From the NCBI GenBank assembly GCA_964370405.1, contig CAYJJB010000064.1, forward strand, positions 1 to 10,643: 10,643 nucleotides of DNA, written 5' to 3'. Within the stretch, counting starts at the first letter, position 1; every line of letters starts with the position of its first letter. Shown piece by piece: positions 1-7,036 of the stretch. Both the position numbers and the translations under genes were made by a program. A model generated the notes under the pieces. The model made no database searches. It saw only the letters and a program-made list of their open reading frames with translations, and was not told the DNA's origin. This stretch comes from SIG603 sp964370405 (GTDB lineage Bacteria; Bacillota; Clostridia; Oscillospirales; Acutalibacteraceae).

Positions 1-140
1 AATATAAAAAATTATTATAAGCCCTAATATCAACAATCACTAAATAAAATAAAATAAAATTAATATAGGTTTTGGATATATCATATTGTAACACTATATT
101 AAAGTGAATTCAACGCATTTTGTGCGTTCTAAGTAAAAAT
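1..140. other. AT-rich non-coding left edge
   Basis: No coding region is supportable here. The stretch is very AT-rich and includes a short run of AAAAT pentamers (about 41-60). The only structured element is the small hairpin at 112-128, listed separately. It is the downstream flank of the minus-strand acetyltransferase gene; whatever lies to the left is outside the window. Confidence 0.6.
112..128 (-). terminator. Weak hairpin downstream of the acetyltransferase gene
   Basis: The arms AACGCA and TGCGTT form a 6-bp stem with a 5-nt loop, 13 bases past the stop codon of the minus-strand GNAT gene. No good T-tract follows on the minus strand (the next bases read GAATTCACTTT), so it is at best a weak terminator and may only stabilise the transcript 3' end. 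Confidence 0.3.
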
Positions 141-545
141 TTATATTGATTTTGAAAAAATAATTTCCAGTGGCTCATGTTTAAAAGAGAATGCGCCTAT
201 CTCAGTATAACCAAGTTTTCGGTAAAAATGCTGTGCTGTTTCATCAGATTGTGTTGAAGTGAGTACTGTGTCATGTCCAAGTTTCTTCATTTCACCCTCC
301 CAAAATAAAACCAGTTTTTTGCCGTAACCTTTTTTTCTAAAATCTTCTAAAAAGTATAGTAAATTCATAAATGGGACACTGTCCCAAAATAAATTATATC
401 TAAGCCAGCCAATTTTTATGCCGTCAATTTCGGCAATGCAAATTCTATTTGATTTTATGGAAAATAGTAGTTCATCTGAATTTATATGCTTATCGTTTTT
501 TAAAAGAAATTCCGCATCATCTAAAGTTGCAAGTTTTATGTTCAT
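141..545 (-). CDS. GNAT-family N-acetyltransferase
   Basis: A 134-residue protein of the GCN5-related acetyltransferase fold, which moves an acetyl group from acetyl-CoA to an amine. The acetyl-CoA pyrophosphate-binding motif A is visible as RKKGYGKKL at about residues 70-78, after the strand MNLLYFLEDF. Motif B is visible as AQHFYRKLGYTEIG at about 104-117. The length is normal for a single-domain GNAT. The ATG start has a GAGG Shine-Dalgarno 8 nt upstream (554-557) and a good promoter behind it. The gene is monocistronic and divergent from the aldo/keto reductase. The substrate cannot be told from sequence: small-molecule amines, antibiotics and protein N-termini all remain possible. No resistance subfamily is recognisable. 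Confidence 0.85.
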   Translation of the reverse strand: MNIKLATLDDAEFLLKNDKHINSDELLFSIKSNRICIAEIDGIKIGWLRYNLFWDSVPFMNLLYFLEDFRKKGYGKKLVLFWEGEMKKLGHDTVLTSTQSDETAQHFYRKLGYTEIGAFSFKHEPLEIIFSKSI

Positions 546-576
546 TTTATTTACCTCGTTTTAATATATTAAATGA

Positions 577-604
577 ATTATATCAAAATAAAAAGTATTG
601 TCAA
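577..604 (-). promoter_or_regulatory. Sigma-A-type promoter of the acetyltransferase gene
   Basis: Read on the minus strand: TTGACA (599-604), a 16-bp spacer, then TATAAT (577-582). Both hexamers are exact consensus. Transcription should start near 570, about 25 nt before the ATG at 545. It lies back to back with the reductase promoter, leaving about 40 bp between the two -35 boxes. Confidence 0.75.
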
Positions 605-645
605 TATTCAAATGTTAATAATCTACTAATTTAGTGTACATTAAC

Positions 646-673
646 TTGACATATAATTTAAAAGTAGTATAAT
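646..673 (+). promoter_or_regulatory. Sigma-A-type promoter of the aldo/keto reductase gene
   Basis: TTGACA (646-651), a spacer of about 16 bp, then TATAAT (668-673), both exact consensus. The expected start is near 680, giving a leader of about 27 nt with an AGAGGA ribosome binding site before the ATG at 707. No operator-like repeat is evident, so expression is probably constitutive. Confidence 0.75.
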
Positions 674-706
674 AAAATTAAATTAATTTTAGAAAGAGGA
701 AATATT

Positions 707-1528
707 ATGAATTTAAAATTTGCAAACGGAAATTCTATCCCTATGGTAGGTCTTGGCGTATTTTTATCTGAAGATGGTGTAGAAACTGAAAATGCCGTAA
801 AATGGGCACTTGAAGCAGGTTATAAACATATAGACACAGCAAAAATTTATGGCAATGAAGACAGTGTTGGCAAGGCTATAAAAGAGAGCGGTGTGAAAAG
901 AGAAGATATATTCATAACCACAAAACTTTGGAATGAAGATATAAGACAAGGCAGAACTAGAGAAGCTTTTAATGAAAGTCTTAAAAAACTTGGAGTAGAT
1001 TATATAGATTTATATCTAATTCACTGGCCAGTAGAGGGCAGAGTTGAAGCTTGGCTTGAAATGGAAAAACTATATAAAGAAGGTCTTATAAAAAATATAG
1101 GTGTAAGTAATTTCCATAAAGAGCATTTAGATGAGCTATTATCAAAATCAACAATAGTGCCTTGTGTAAATCAAATTGAATCTCACCCAAGACTTACAAA
1201 CTGCGAGCTAATCGATTACTGCAAAAGCCTTGGAATTGCTGTACAAGCATGGAGCCCACTAGGTGGCGGAACAACTGCTGCAGAGCTTCTTAAAAACGAA
1301 ACATTAGTTGGTATTGGCGAAAAATACGGCAAATCAGCTGCTCAAGTAATTATTAGATGGAATCTACAAAGAGAAGTAATAGTTCTTCCAAAATCTGTAA
1401 AAAAAGAGAGAATTATTCAAAACTTTGATGTATTTGATTTTGAGCTAACACAAGAAGATATGGACAAAATTTTTGCGCTTAATACAAATTCAAGAGTAGG
1501 CGCAGATCCTATGAATTTTAATTTCTAA
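707..1528 (+). CDS. Aldo/keto reductase (AKR5-like)
   Basis: A 273-residue NAD(P)H-dependent aldo/keto reductase with a TIM-barrel fold, expected in the cytoplasm, reducing aldehydes or ketones to alcohols. The full catalytic tetrad is visible: Asp43 (HIDTAKIYGNE), Tyr48, Lys73 (TTKLW) and His106 (LIHWP). Other family signatures are IGVSNF at about 131-136, the QIESHP segment at 156-161 and the cofactor-binding KSVKKERIIQN at 229-239. Length and motif order match the AKR5/2,5-diketo-gluconate-reductase-like group common in Firmicutes. The ATG is supported by the AGAGGA site 6 nt upstream. The gene is monocistronic, with its own promoter and a hairpin terminator. The physiological substrate is not predictable; members often act on methylglyoxal and other reactive carbonyls. 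Confidence 0.95.
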   Translation: MNLKFANGNSIPMVGLGVFLSEDGVETENAVKWALEAGYKHIDTAKIYGNEDSVGKAIKESGVKREDIFITTKLWNEDIRQGRTREAFNESLKKLGVDYIDLYLIHWPVEGRVEAWLEMEKLYKEGLIKNIGVSNFHKEHLDELLSKSTIVPCVNQIESHPRLTNCELIDYCKSLGIAVQAWSPLGGGTTAAELLKNETLVGIGEKYGKSAAQVIIRWNLQREVIVLPKSVKKERIIQNFDVFDFELTQEDMDKIFALNTNSRVGADPMNFNF

Positions 1529-1541
1529 TTTAGAGAAAATA

Positions 1542-1572
1542 GAAAGACCACCAGATTATCTGGTGGTCTTTC
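1542..1572. terminator. Perfect inverted repeat acting as bidirectional terminator
   Basis: Two perfectly complementary 15-nt arms (GAAAGACCACCAGAT and its complement) surround one central base, giving in practice a stem of about 13 bp with a 5-nt loop. The hairpin sits 13 bases after the reductase stop and 15 bases before the stop of the convergent VOC gene. The arm ends supply CTTTC on the plus strand and CTTTCTATTTTC on the minus strand, so it can serve both genes, with the better U-rich tail on the minus side. Confidence 0.85.
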
Positions 1573-1587
1573 GCATTTAAGGATATT

Positions 1588-1971
1588 TTACACACAAATT
1601 TCTATTAAATTGCCTTCAGGGTCCAAAACACAGCTCTCATAATAACCGTCGCCTGTAGTTCGCGGGTTGCTTGCTACCTCATAGCCATCGTTTTTAATAA
1701 TACTTGTCAGCTCACGCACTTTTTCTTCGCTGCCCACACTAAATGCCAAATGTATAAAGCCTGTACGCTTGTTGTTTGAGCTTTTTTCTTCAAGTTCTTC
1801 TAAGTTCATAAGCTCAATTCTTGCCCCACTATCAAAAGACAAAAAATATGACCTAAAGCCTGTATTTTTGTTATGATACATATTGTTTGATTTTGCAGCA
1901 AAATATTTTTCATAATAAGCTTTTGTAAGCTCTAAATCTTTAACATAAAGTGCTATGTGCTCTAATTTCAT
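1588..1971 (-). CDS. VOC-superfamily (glyoxalase/bleomycin-resistance-fold) protein
   Basis: A 127-residue protein of the vicinal oxygen chelate superfamily: two beta-alpha-beta-beta-beta modules forming one metal site. The four expected metal positions are present: His5 (LEHIALYV), Glu53 (RIELM), His74 (FIHLAFSV) and Glu124 (DPEGNLIEI). The C-terminal DPEGNLIEI ending is typical of lactoylglutathione-lyase-like members. The ATG has a TGGAGG ribosome binding site about 10 nt upstream. The gene diverges from the AraC-type regulator at 2098, which may control it. Dicarbonyl detoxification, bleomycin or fosfomycin-type binding and ring-cleavage dioxygenase activity all share this fold, and none can be chosen here. 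Confidence 0.88.
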   Translation of the reverse strand: MKLEHIALYVKDLELTKAYYEKYFAAKSNNMYHNKNTGFRSYFLSFDSGARIELMNLEELEEKSSNNKRTGFIHLAFSVGSEEKVRELTSIIKNDGYEVASNPRTTGDGYYESCVLDPEGNLIEICV

Positions 1972-2016
1972 TTTTAAATAACCTCCAAATATATTGTATG
2001 TAGTGATTTGTTATGT

Positions 2017-2080
2017 TATAATTATATCATTCATATTTAGCTAAATCTATAATAAAATAGTATTTAACTATAATTATATC
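2017..2080. promoter_or_regulatory. Candidate operator region between VOC and AraC genes
   Basis: The 126-bp divergent spacer holds a perfect 12-bp palindrome ATTTAGCTAAAT (2035-2046) and two identical copies of TATAATTATATC (2017-2028 and 2069-2080) whose starts are 52 bp apart, close to five helical turns. Each repeat contains TATAAT readable on either strand, so each could be a -10 box, but good -35 boxes are absent at the proper distance. That fits promoters that need an activator. Binding by the adjacent AraC-type protein is inferred from position only. Confidence 0.4.
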
Positions 2081-2097
2081 GCCAAAGGAGTAGAAGT

Positions 2098-2973
2098 ATG
2101 ACAAAAATATCTTGTGACATAATTTTAGACAAAAACAGTAAGGAGTTAAATGTAAAGGGCACAAAGGCCTTGCCGGTTGCAATATATAATGATGATTTAA
2201 AAGAAGAGGCAGTTCCGTATCACTGGCATGATGAAATTGAATTAATTGTTGTGATATCAGGAGAGATGGAGCTTGTTTGTGAGCTTGAAAAAATGGTCTT
2301 AAAAAAGGGTGAGGGAGTGTTTATTAATTCTGGCAGACTTCATTCTTGTACAAATTTTAATAATTCGCATTGTGTGATAAAGTCTTTTGTATTTCATTCA
2401 CGTTTTATTTATGGCGATTTAAGCAGTGTTTTATTTGAAAATTATTTTCATAATTTTGTAGCAGAAACCTCTTTGGCGACTTGGCTTTTGTCAAGCGAAA
2501 TGTGCGAAGCTGTGCTTATGGCTTATGACGCATTTATTGAGAAAAACTTTGCTTATGAATTTTTTGTAAGGGATAAACTTACAAATGTTTTACTAGGTAT
2601 CATAAAAAGCGTGGAGCATAATGATGCACAAGTCGACTTTAAGACCATAAAACAACTTAATAGATGCAAGTCAATGATGACATTTATTCATCAAAATTTT
2701 GGAAAAGAGATAACGCTTCTTCAAATTGCTAAGAGTGCCAATATAAAAGAAAGTGAGGCATTAAGATGTTTTAAAAACACCTTAAAAACCTCACCGATTA
2801 AGTATCTTAAAAAATATAGGCTTGAGCAATCTGCATTTCTACTAAAGACTACGACAGAGCCGATTATTGATATTGGATTTACTTGTGGATTTTCTGAAAT
2901 GAGCTATTTTTCAAAAAGCTTTAAAGAAAATTACACAATGACACCTACACAGTATAGAAATAGTATAAAATAA
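2098..2973 (+). CDS. AraC/XylS-family transcriptional regulator
   Basis: A 291-residue regulator in the usual two-part layout. The N-terminal half is a cupin-like effector/dimerisation domain (about 25-110), with the characteristic YHWHDEIELIVVISGEM at about 41-57 and the KGEGVFINSGRLHS turn at about 70-83. The C-terminal 100 residues are the double helix-turn-helix DNA-binding domain: LLQIAKSANIKESEALRCFKN (about 207-227), then the hallmark PIIDIGFTCGFSEMSYFSKSFK (about 255-276) and the TPTQYR end. An AAAGGAG ribosome binding site lies 7 nt before the ATG. The gene is divergent from the VOC gene and convergent with the tRNA-ligase-like gene, with only 2 bases between stop codons. The ligand is unknown; AraC cupin domains often sense sugars or small organic molecules. 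Confidence 0.93.
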   Translation: MTKISCDIILDKNSKELNVKGTKALPVAIYNDDLKEEAVPYHWHDEIELIVVISGEMELVCELEKMVLKKGEGVFINSGRLHSCTNFNNSHCVIKSFVFHSRFIYGDLSSVLFENYFHNFVAETSLATWLLSSEMCEAVLMAYDAFIEKNFAYEFFVRDKLTNVLLGIIKSVEHNDAQVDFKTIKQLNRCKSMMTFIHQNFGKEITLLQIAKSANIKESEALRCFKNTLKTSPIKYLKKYRLEQSAFLLKTTTEPIIDIGFTCGFSEMSYFSKSFKENYTMTPTQYRNSIK

Positions 2974-2975
2974 AA

Positions 2976-4964
2976 TTAATTCATACTCTCAAACTGACTT
3001 GGGGGCTTTGAGAAAAAGGCTACTCTGGGTTCTAAGAATTTCAGTTTTTCTTCACTGTTTCTCACGCTTGAAAGAGGGGATAAGATAAAGTCCCAATTCC
3101 ATAAATCATCACTTGCACCAAGGTATTCTTTAATCATTTCGCTACCTTGTGGTGCTATGGAGTGTAAAAGCGTAGTAATTACTTTGACACCGTAAAAACA
3201 GTCAGTAAGGATTTGTGCTCTTAAAGCGTTATCCTCGTTTTTCTCGGCTTCTTTGATGTTTGACACCCAGTGCTTATTCATATATCTTATAAAATCATCT
3301 AAAACATAGGTAAGTCTATGGAAGTCGTGGTTATACATATGTCTTTCAAATTCATATGCTTTTTCTTCACAGTAGCTAAGAATTTTTTCGTCTACTTCGC
3401 CATGTGGAACTATACTGTCAAAATAAGTTTGGGTGGTGTAAAAACAAGAACGAACCAGTCTGTTAAACACATTTGTTAAGAGATTGCCCTCTTTTAACAC
3501 GGGGTCTTTTGATTCTCTTTCATTTTCAGGAAGATACACATTAGGTTGGAAGCTTGCATTTTTTGTGGCAAGTCCAAGGCTTAGAAAATGTATTCTAAGT
3601 TGCTCTGCTGTGTAGTGATTTAAAAGCTCACTTGCCATAGGTGGTTTTATGTCTGATGAGGAAGAGGCTTTCTTGTTCATAAATAATATATGCTTGTTGT
3701 CTACAATATGAGGAAGATTTACGCCCTCAAGTTTGTAGGCATCTTCCAGTTTATCGGCATAAAACGACACAAACATGCCCATTTCTGCAATGCCATAAAA
3801 ATAAATATTGTCTTCACCTATAAACTGATAAACTTTTGAGTCTTCACTTTTCCAAAAGCTTTCCCATTCTTTCACATCACGGCCTACTGAGTTTAGATAT
3901 GCCTTTGTAAAGGAGATAGGCGCCCAAAGGGATTCAGGCCATACCCAGAAAGTAAGATTGTCAAGACCTTCGCAGTTTGGTACAGGAACACCCCATTCGC
4001 AGTCGCCAGAAAGTCTAAATGGAACTAAGGTTTTACCTGTTCTAAAGCGAATTTCTTCATTTGTCAACACAGTTCGTGCTGCATCTCTATCAGTTAAATT
4101 CTTAAACACAAAGGTGTAAGATGGTTTTTTCTCTTCGTTTATAAGTTCGTGTGATGGAAGTTTAGCACAAAGTGCTTCAAGGTCTTCAACCTGTGTTTTT
4201 TGCACATAGATGACAGGGCTCTTTAGAAATTCTTCAATAGAGCGTATCATGTGTTTTCTGTGTGTTCCACTTTTTTTCCAAGTGTCAACTGCTTCTATCA
4301 TAAGCTCTAAATAGCTGTCTAGTTTAAAGTACCAGTTTGTTACGTCACGAAGCTCTGGAGTGTTTCCTGTAAGAGTCGATTTTGGGTCTATAAGCTCCTC
4401 AGGATTATATTGATGCCCTAAGCCACATTCGTCTGCATATGCTTTTTCAGAGGCACAACCCTCAAACGGGCATTTACCTACTACTTGTCGACCATTTAAA
4501 AAAACTTCACGCTCAGTATCGTAAAACTGTGGGGTAGATTCTTTAATAAGGCTGCCATTTTTATATAATTTTTCAAAAAAATCTTTAGAAACTTCATTAT
4601 GCCACTCTTTTGCAGTCCCCATTCCCGAAGCGGCAAATAAATTAGGTTTAATTAAATAGTCTGAAAGTGTCTTTTTTTGTAGTTCGTGGTTTTCTCCAAC
4701 ATAATCTTCAATGCTTCCAGAAAATCCGTTTTCACAAAGCTGTCTGTAGCCCTCAAGTGCAGGTGAACCATAGCAGTCTGTGCCTGATACAAATATTACA
4801 TTTTCGTGTCCTATTCTATCCCTTAAAAATCGGGCAAAAGTGTCGGCATGAACAAACAAGCCGCCCACATGTCCAAAGTGTAAGTCTTTATTTCCGTAGG
4901 GCATACCCGAGGTTACTATCGCTTTTTTTGGAAACACGGGTCTCTCTTTTTTAAATGGTTTCAT
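2976..4964 (-). CDS. Divergent methionyl-tRNA-synthetase-like class I tRNA ligase
   Basis: A 662-residue protein with MetRS architecture. MetRS-like marks in order: MPYGNKDLHFGH, the HIGH motif, at 21-32; GTDCYGSP at 61-68; the QFYD...FLNGRQVVGKCP connective peptide at 146-166; a zinc knuckle with Cys165, Cys170, Cys180 and His184; WGVPVP at 324-329; FIGEDNIYFY at 381-390; KASSSSD at 432-438 in the KMSKS position; a helical anticodon-binding domain from about 490 to 645. It stops where the MetRS core ends, so there is no C-terminal Trbp111-type tRNA-binding domain. Odd points: the second lysine of KMSKS is Ser; positions equivalent to E. coli Tyr260 and His301 read Phe and Tyr; residues about 251-315 are an insertion. 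The frame is intact, so it is not a pseudogene. It is last in the operon, 20 bp after the PHP gene, with an unusually long 13-14 nt gap from AGGAAGGA to the ATG. Likely a specialised paralogue; true MetRS activity is uncertain. Confidence 0.85.
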   Translation of the reverse strand: MKPFKKERPVFPKKAIVTSGMPYGNKDLHFGHVGGLFVHADTFARFLRDRIGHENVIFVSGTDCYGSPALEGYRQLCENGFSGSIEDYVGENHELQKKTLSDYLIKPNLFAASGMGTAKEWHNEVSKDFFEKLYKNGSLIKESTPQFYDTEREVFLNGRQVVGKCPFEGCASEKAYADECGLGHQYNPEELIDPKSTLTGNTPELRDVTNWYFKLDSYLELMIEAVDTWKKSGTHRKHMIRSIEEFLKSPVIYVQKTQVEDLEALCAKLPSHELINEEKKPSYTFVFKNLTDRDAARTVLTNEEIRFRTGKTLVPFRLSGDCEWGVPVPNCEGLDNLTFWVWPESLWAPISFTKAYLNSVGRDVKEWESFWKSEDSKVYQFIGEDNIYFYGIAEMGMFVSFYADKLEDAYKLEGVNLPHIVDNKHILFMNKKASSSSDIKPPMASELLNHYTAEQLRIHFLSLGLATKNASFQPNVYLPENERESKDPVLKEGNLLTNVFNRLVRSCFYTTQTYFDSIVPHGEVDEKILSYCEEKAYEFERHMYNHDFHRLTYVLDDFIRYMNKHWVSNIKEAEKNEDNALRAQILTDCFYGVKVITTLLHSIAPQGSEMIKEYLGASDDLWNWDFILSPLSSVRNSEEKLKFLEPRVAFFSKPPSQFESMN

Positions 4965-4984
4965 AAAGTATAAAAGTTCCTTCC

Positions 4985-5878
4985 TTATATAAGTTTAACA
5001 GCCATTGGTAATTCATTTACTGTGTCCTGTGTTTTATAAACATATATTATAGCAGTTTTATCAGAAATTGGCAAATTAAAATTTTGTCCGCTTTCATATT
5101 TTTGTAAAACTGTGTTTTGCTTTGTTTTTAGTAGCACATAATAGTTATCACAAGGGCTTAAGTCTTCGTTTTGTAAAGTGATATTTACACGGTCGCCCTC
5201 TATTTTAGAATGTAGAAGAATTCCACGGCTTACAAGTGTTTTTTGATTTTTTATAGCGTAGTCAAGTTGTTCAGACAAGCTTTTATCTTTGAAATCATCA
5301 GGCAGTTCCATATAAGTTGTGTGTGCCATTGATATATCCTTTTTTGCATGCAAATCAAGTCCTGCGGTAGGGGCAATTTTATAGCCTTTAAACACTAAGT
5401 CCTCCCACATTTTTATAGCCTGTATATTACAAGGGAAGTCAGGCGTGCCAAAGTTAATAATTTCTATAAAATCAATCTTATTATAGTCATTAATCTCCAT
5501 TACAAAACCTGTGCCGTTTGCTATTGGCTGAGAAAAATGCTTAGGGTGTGCAAGACCCACTACACCGCCGTCTTCATGCACTCTGTCAAGCAGTTTGTCA
5601 CAGTTTGAAAGCTCTATGTCGTCCCATGCTACATATTTTGTGATGTTATGGCATAAAATATGCCCATGATAAGAGGTGAGCTCATATCCCTTTACGTACT
5701 CAAACTCAGGTTTTTCTTTGAGATATTCATCGAGTACTGAAAAACCCGATATAGTGTTGTGGTCGGTGAGGGAGAAGGAGTGTATATTTTCATTTAGAAA
5801 AAAATCTACAAGTTCTTTTGCAGTAAGATTTCCATCAGATTCTACAGTATGGTTGTGAAGTTCAATTTTTTTAAACAT
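4985..5878 (-). CDS. PHP-domain metal-dependent hydrolase (CehA/McbA-like)
   Basis: A 297-residue PHP-family metallohydrolase; relatives cleave phosphoesters or, in CehA/McbA, carbamate/ester bonds. Metal-site residues are visible in order: His8 and His10 (ELHNHT), Asp15 (SDG), Asp39-His40 (LTDHN), Glu66 (GYELTS), His71/73/77, His111 (LAHP), Asp175 and His177 (AGLDLH). Residues from about 220 on look like a small beta-rich C-terminal domain. I choose the ATG at 5878 because AAGGAG lies 7 nt upstream and the protein then opens MFKKIELHNHT, as PHP proteins usually do; an in-frame GTG at 5896 would overlap that ribosome binding site. The start overlaps the stop of the preceding 153-residue gene by 8 bp, so translation is probably coupled. 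The natural substrate is unknown. Confidence 0.88.
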   Translation of the reverse strand: MFKKIELHNHTVESDGNLTAKELVDFFLNENIHSFSLTDHNTISGFSVLDEYLKEKPEFEYVKGYELTSYHGHILCHNITKYVAWDDIELSNCDKLLDRVHEDGGVVGLAHPKHFSQPIANGTGFVMEINDYNKIDFIEIINFGTPDFPCNIQAIKMWEDLVFKGYKIAPTAGLDLHAKKDISMAHTTYMELPDDFKDKSLSEQLDYAIKNQKTLVSRGILLHSKIEGDRVNITLQNEDLSPCDNYYVLLKTKQNTVLQKYESGQNFNLPISDKTAIIYVYKTQDTVNELPMAVKLI

Positions 5879-6332
5879 CTTCATTCTCCTTTTCACTTAC
5901 AGTAAGTACAAAATCAAGCTCTTTATCTATCACAAAATAGGAGTTTACTATGATTTTTAAGTGACCTTTTATGGGTGTGTCTATTTTAAGACAACCACGG
6001 CTTCTTTCGCAGTTTTTGCCAAAGTACATATCCTTATTGTCTAGTGGATTATGTTGATTTCCTATAAACTCACCATTTAAAAATGCTGCAAGCTGTATTT
6101 CTGTTTTAGGGTTATTATATAACTTTTCTAAATTTTCCTCTTTAAAATACTCTCCGCTTGCCTTTTTGTAGTCGTTTATTAACTGTTCTTTATAAGCAAG
6201 TGCGTTTTCAGATTTATCACCCGGGAAAGTTTTAAGGCTTATCTTTAAAAAATCTGTAGGTTCTTTAATATGAAATTGATATGTTATATTGCCAATAAAA
6301 TTTTGGGGTAAAGTACCTTTGAATACAGTCAT
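5871..6332 (-). CDS. Small protein resembling the N-terminal domain of CehA/McbA-type hydrolases
   Basis: A 153-residue soluble protein with no signal peptide or membrane segment. I recognise no stand-alone family. Its layout, however, matches the N-terminal beta domain that in many CehA/McbA-type proteins precedes the PHP domain: an opening strand region NITYQFHI (about 15-22), a central AAFLNGEFIGN (about 82-92), a SRGCLKIDTPIKGHLKIIVNSY segment (about 111-132, the usual place of 'pGyl..pi..G.w.i.ln.y'), and the final strand DFVLTVSEKE (about 140-149). The PHP gene starts 8 bp before its stop, so the two proteins look like the halves of one enzyme encoded separately. The ATG has an AGGAG site 9 nt upstream and lies 19 bp after the HD gene. 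The domain match is by pattern memory and needs a profile search. Confidence 0.6.
   Translation of the reverse strand: MTVFKGTLPQNFIGNITYQFHIKEPTDFLKISLKTFPGDKSENALAYKEQLINDYKKASGEYFKEENLEKLYNNPKTEIQLAAFLNGEFIGNQHNPLDNKDMYFGKNCERSRGCLKIDTPIKGHLKIIVNSYFVIDKELDFVLTVSEKENEDV
5886..5891 (-). promoter_or_regulatory. Ribosome binding site that decides the PHP gene start
   Basis: AAGGAG on the minus strand, 7 nt before the ATG at 5878 and inside the end of the upstream coding region. It favours 5878 over the in-frame GTG at 5896 and ATG at 5884, the latter being too close to the site. Confidence 0.75.
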
Positions 6333-6351
6333 ATGTATATTCTCCTATTAA

Positions 6352-7026
6352 TTATAAAAGTCTAGTATTATTTATAATAAGTTCAAAGTCTAAACTAAGA
6401 AATTTTGCGGCTTTTCTGCAAAGCACCATGCGCTCTAAAAATATTTCAAAATATTCCATTACAGGGCATATGCTTGTATCGATTGTGATGTAGAAAATAC
6501 AGGTTTTTTCCTGTGGGTTAATTTCAAGCCTTGATTCCTCAACGGCATAGTTTACCCTGTCGTGTATGTCAGCGGCCAAATTCATTTGTCTTACCCTTGT
6601 GCGCCTTACATCGCTCTTATCCGATAAAATCAAGGCGGCAGCAACGTGGTTTACGGGAAATGCGGTTTTTTCGTCGTGATAACCTATGGCAGAACAGATA
6701 AGGGCGATTTCTTTTGGGTCCATATTAATGGACTCTAGTATGTTAAACGCCATAAGTGCGCCGCTGTGCGCATGGTCCACTCGGTTTACAACATTTCCTA
6801 TGTCGTGCATAAATCCTGCAATTGCTGCAAGTTCACAACTTCTCTTATCAAAGGAGAGCAGAGTTAGTATATCTCTTGCGTAATCACTTGTTCTTTTTGC
6901 ATGGGCAAGTCCGTGCTCAGTATATCCAAGCTCATCTAAAAATTCGTTTCCGCTTTCAATATATGCACGTATCTTCGTGTTTTTAAATATTTCATCAGGT
7001 GTAATTTTATTATACATAGTTTCCAC
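6352..7026 (-). CDS. HD-domain phosphohydrolase-like protein
   Basis: A 224-residue member of the HD superfamily, metal-dependent phosphohydrolases acting on nucleotides or other phosphoesters. The metal-binding pattern is rich: His38 and His42 (EHGLAH), His74-Asp75 in FMHDIGN, His85 and His87 (DHAHSG), His117-Asp118 (GYHDE) and Asp136 (LSDKSD). This resembles the larger HD proteins that can hold two metals. The C-terminal part from about residue 165 (EINPQEKTCIFYITID) looks like a small beta domain. The start is a GTG: AAGGTGA sits about 6 nt before it, whereas the in-frame ATG three codons later is too far from any site. The gene lies 10 bp after the dipeptidase stop in the same apparent operon. 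The substrate is unknown; I see no cyclic-dinucleotide HD-GYP signature. Confidence 0.85.
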   Translation of the reverse strand: METMYNKITPDEIFKNTKIRAYIESGNEFLDELGYTEHGLAHAKRTSDYARDILTLLSFDKRSCELAAIAGFMHDIGNVVNRVDHAHSGALMAFNILESINMDPKEIALICSAIGYHDEKTAFPVNHVAAALILSDKSDVRRTRVRQMNLAADIHDRVNYAVEESRLEINPQEKTCIFYITIDTSICPVMEYFEIFLERMVLCRKAAKFLSLDFELIINNTRLL

Positions 7027-7036
7027 TTAAATCACC

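Noticed and set aside
41..60. AAAAT pentamer run as a functional repeat
   Set aside because: Only about three units, in very AT-rich DNA; no flanking structure supports a function.
4667..4954. A plus-strand open frame of 95 codons inside the MetRS-like gene
   Set aside because: It is antisense to conserved MetRS motifs, has no family resemblance and no ribosome binding site; the same holds for other short frames opposite the annotated genes.
2976..4964. MetRS-like gene as a pseudogene because KMSKS is lost
   Set aside because: The frame is open over 662 codons, all domains are in order, HIGH and zinc-knuckle residues are kept, and KxSSS forms exist in active class I synthetases.
5871..5891. 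Programmed frameshift joining the 153-residue gene to the PHP gene at the A7 run
   Set aside because: A +1 shift before TAA would be needed, without a recognisable slippery site. The PHP gene has its own well-placed ribosome binding site and ATG, so coupled reinitiation explains it more simply.
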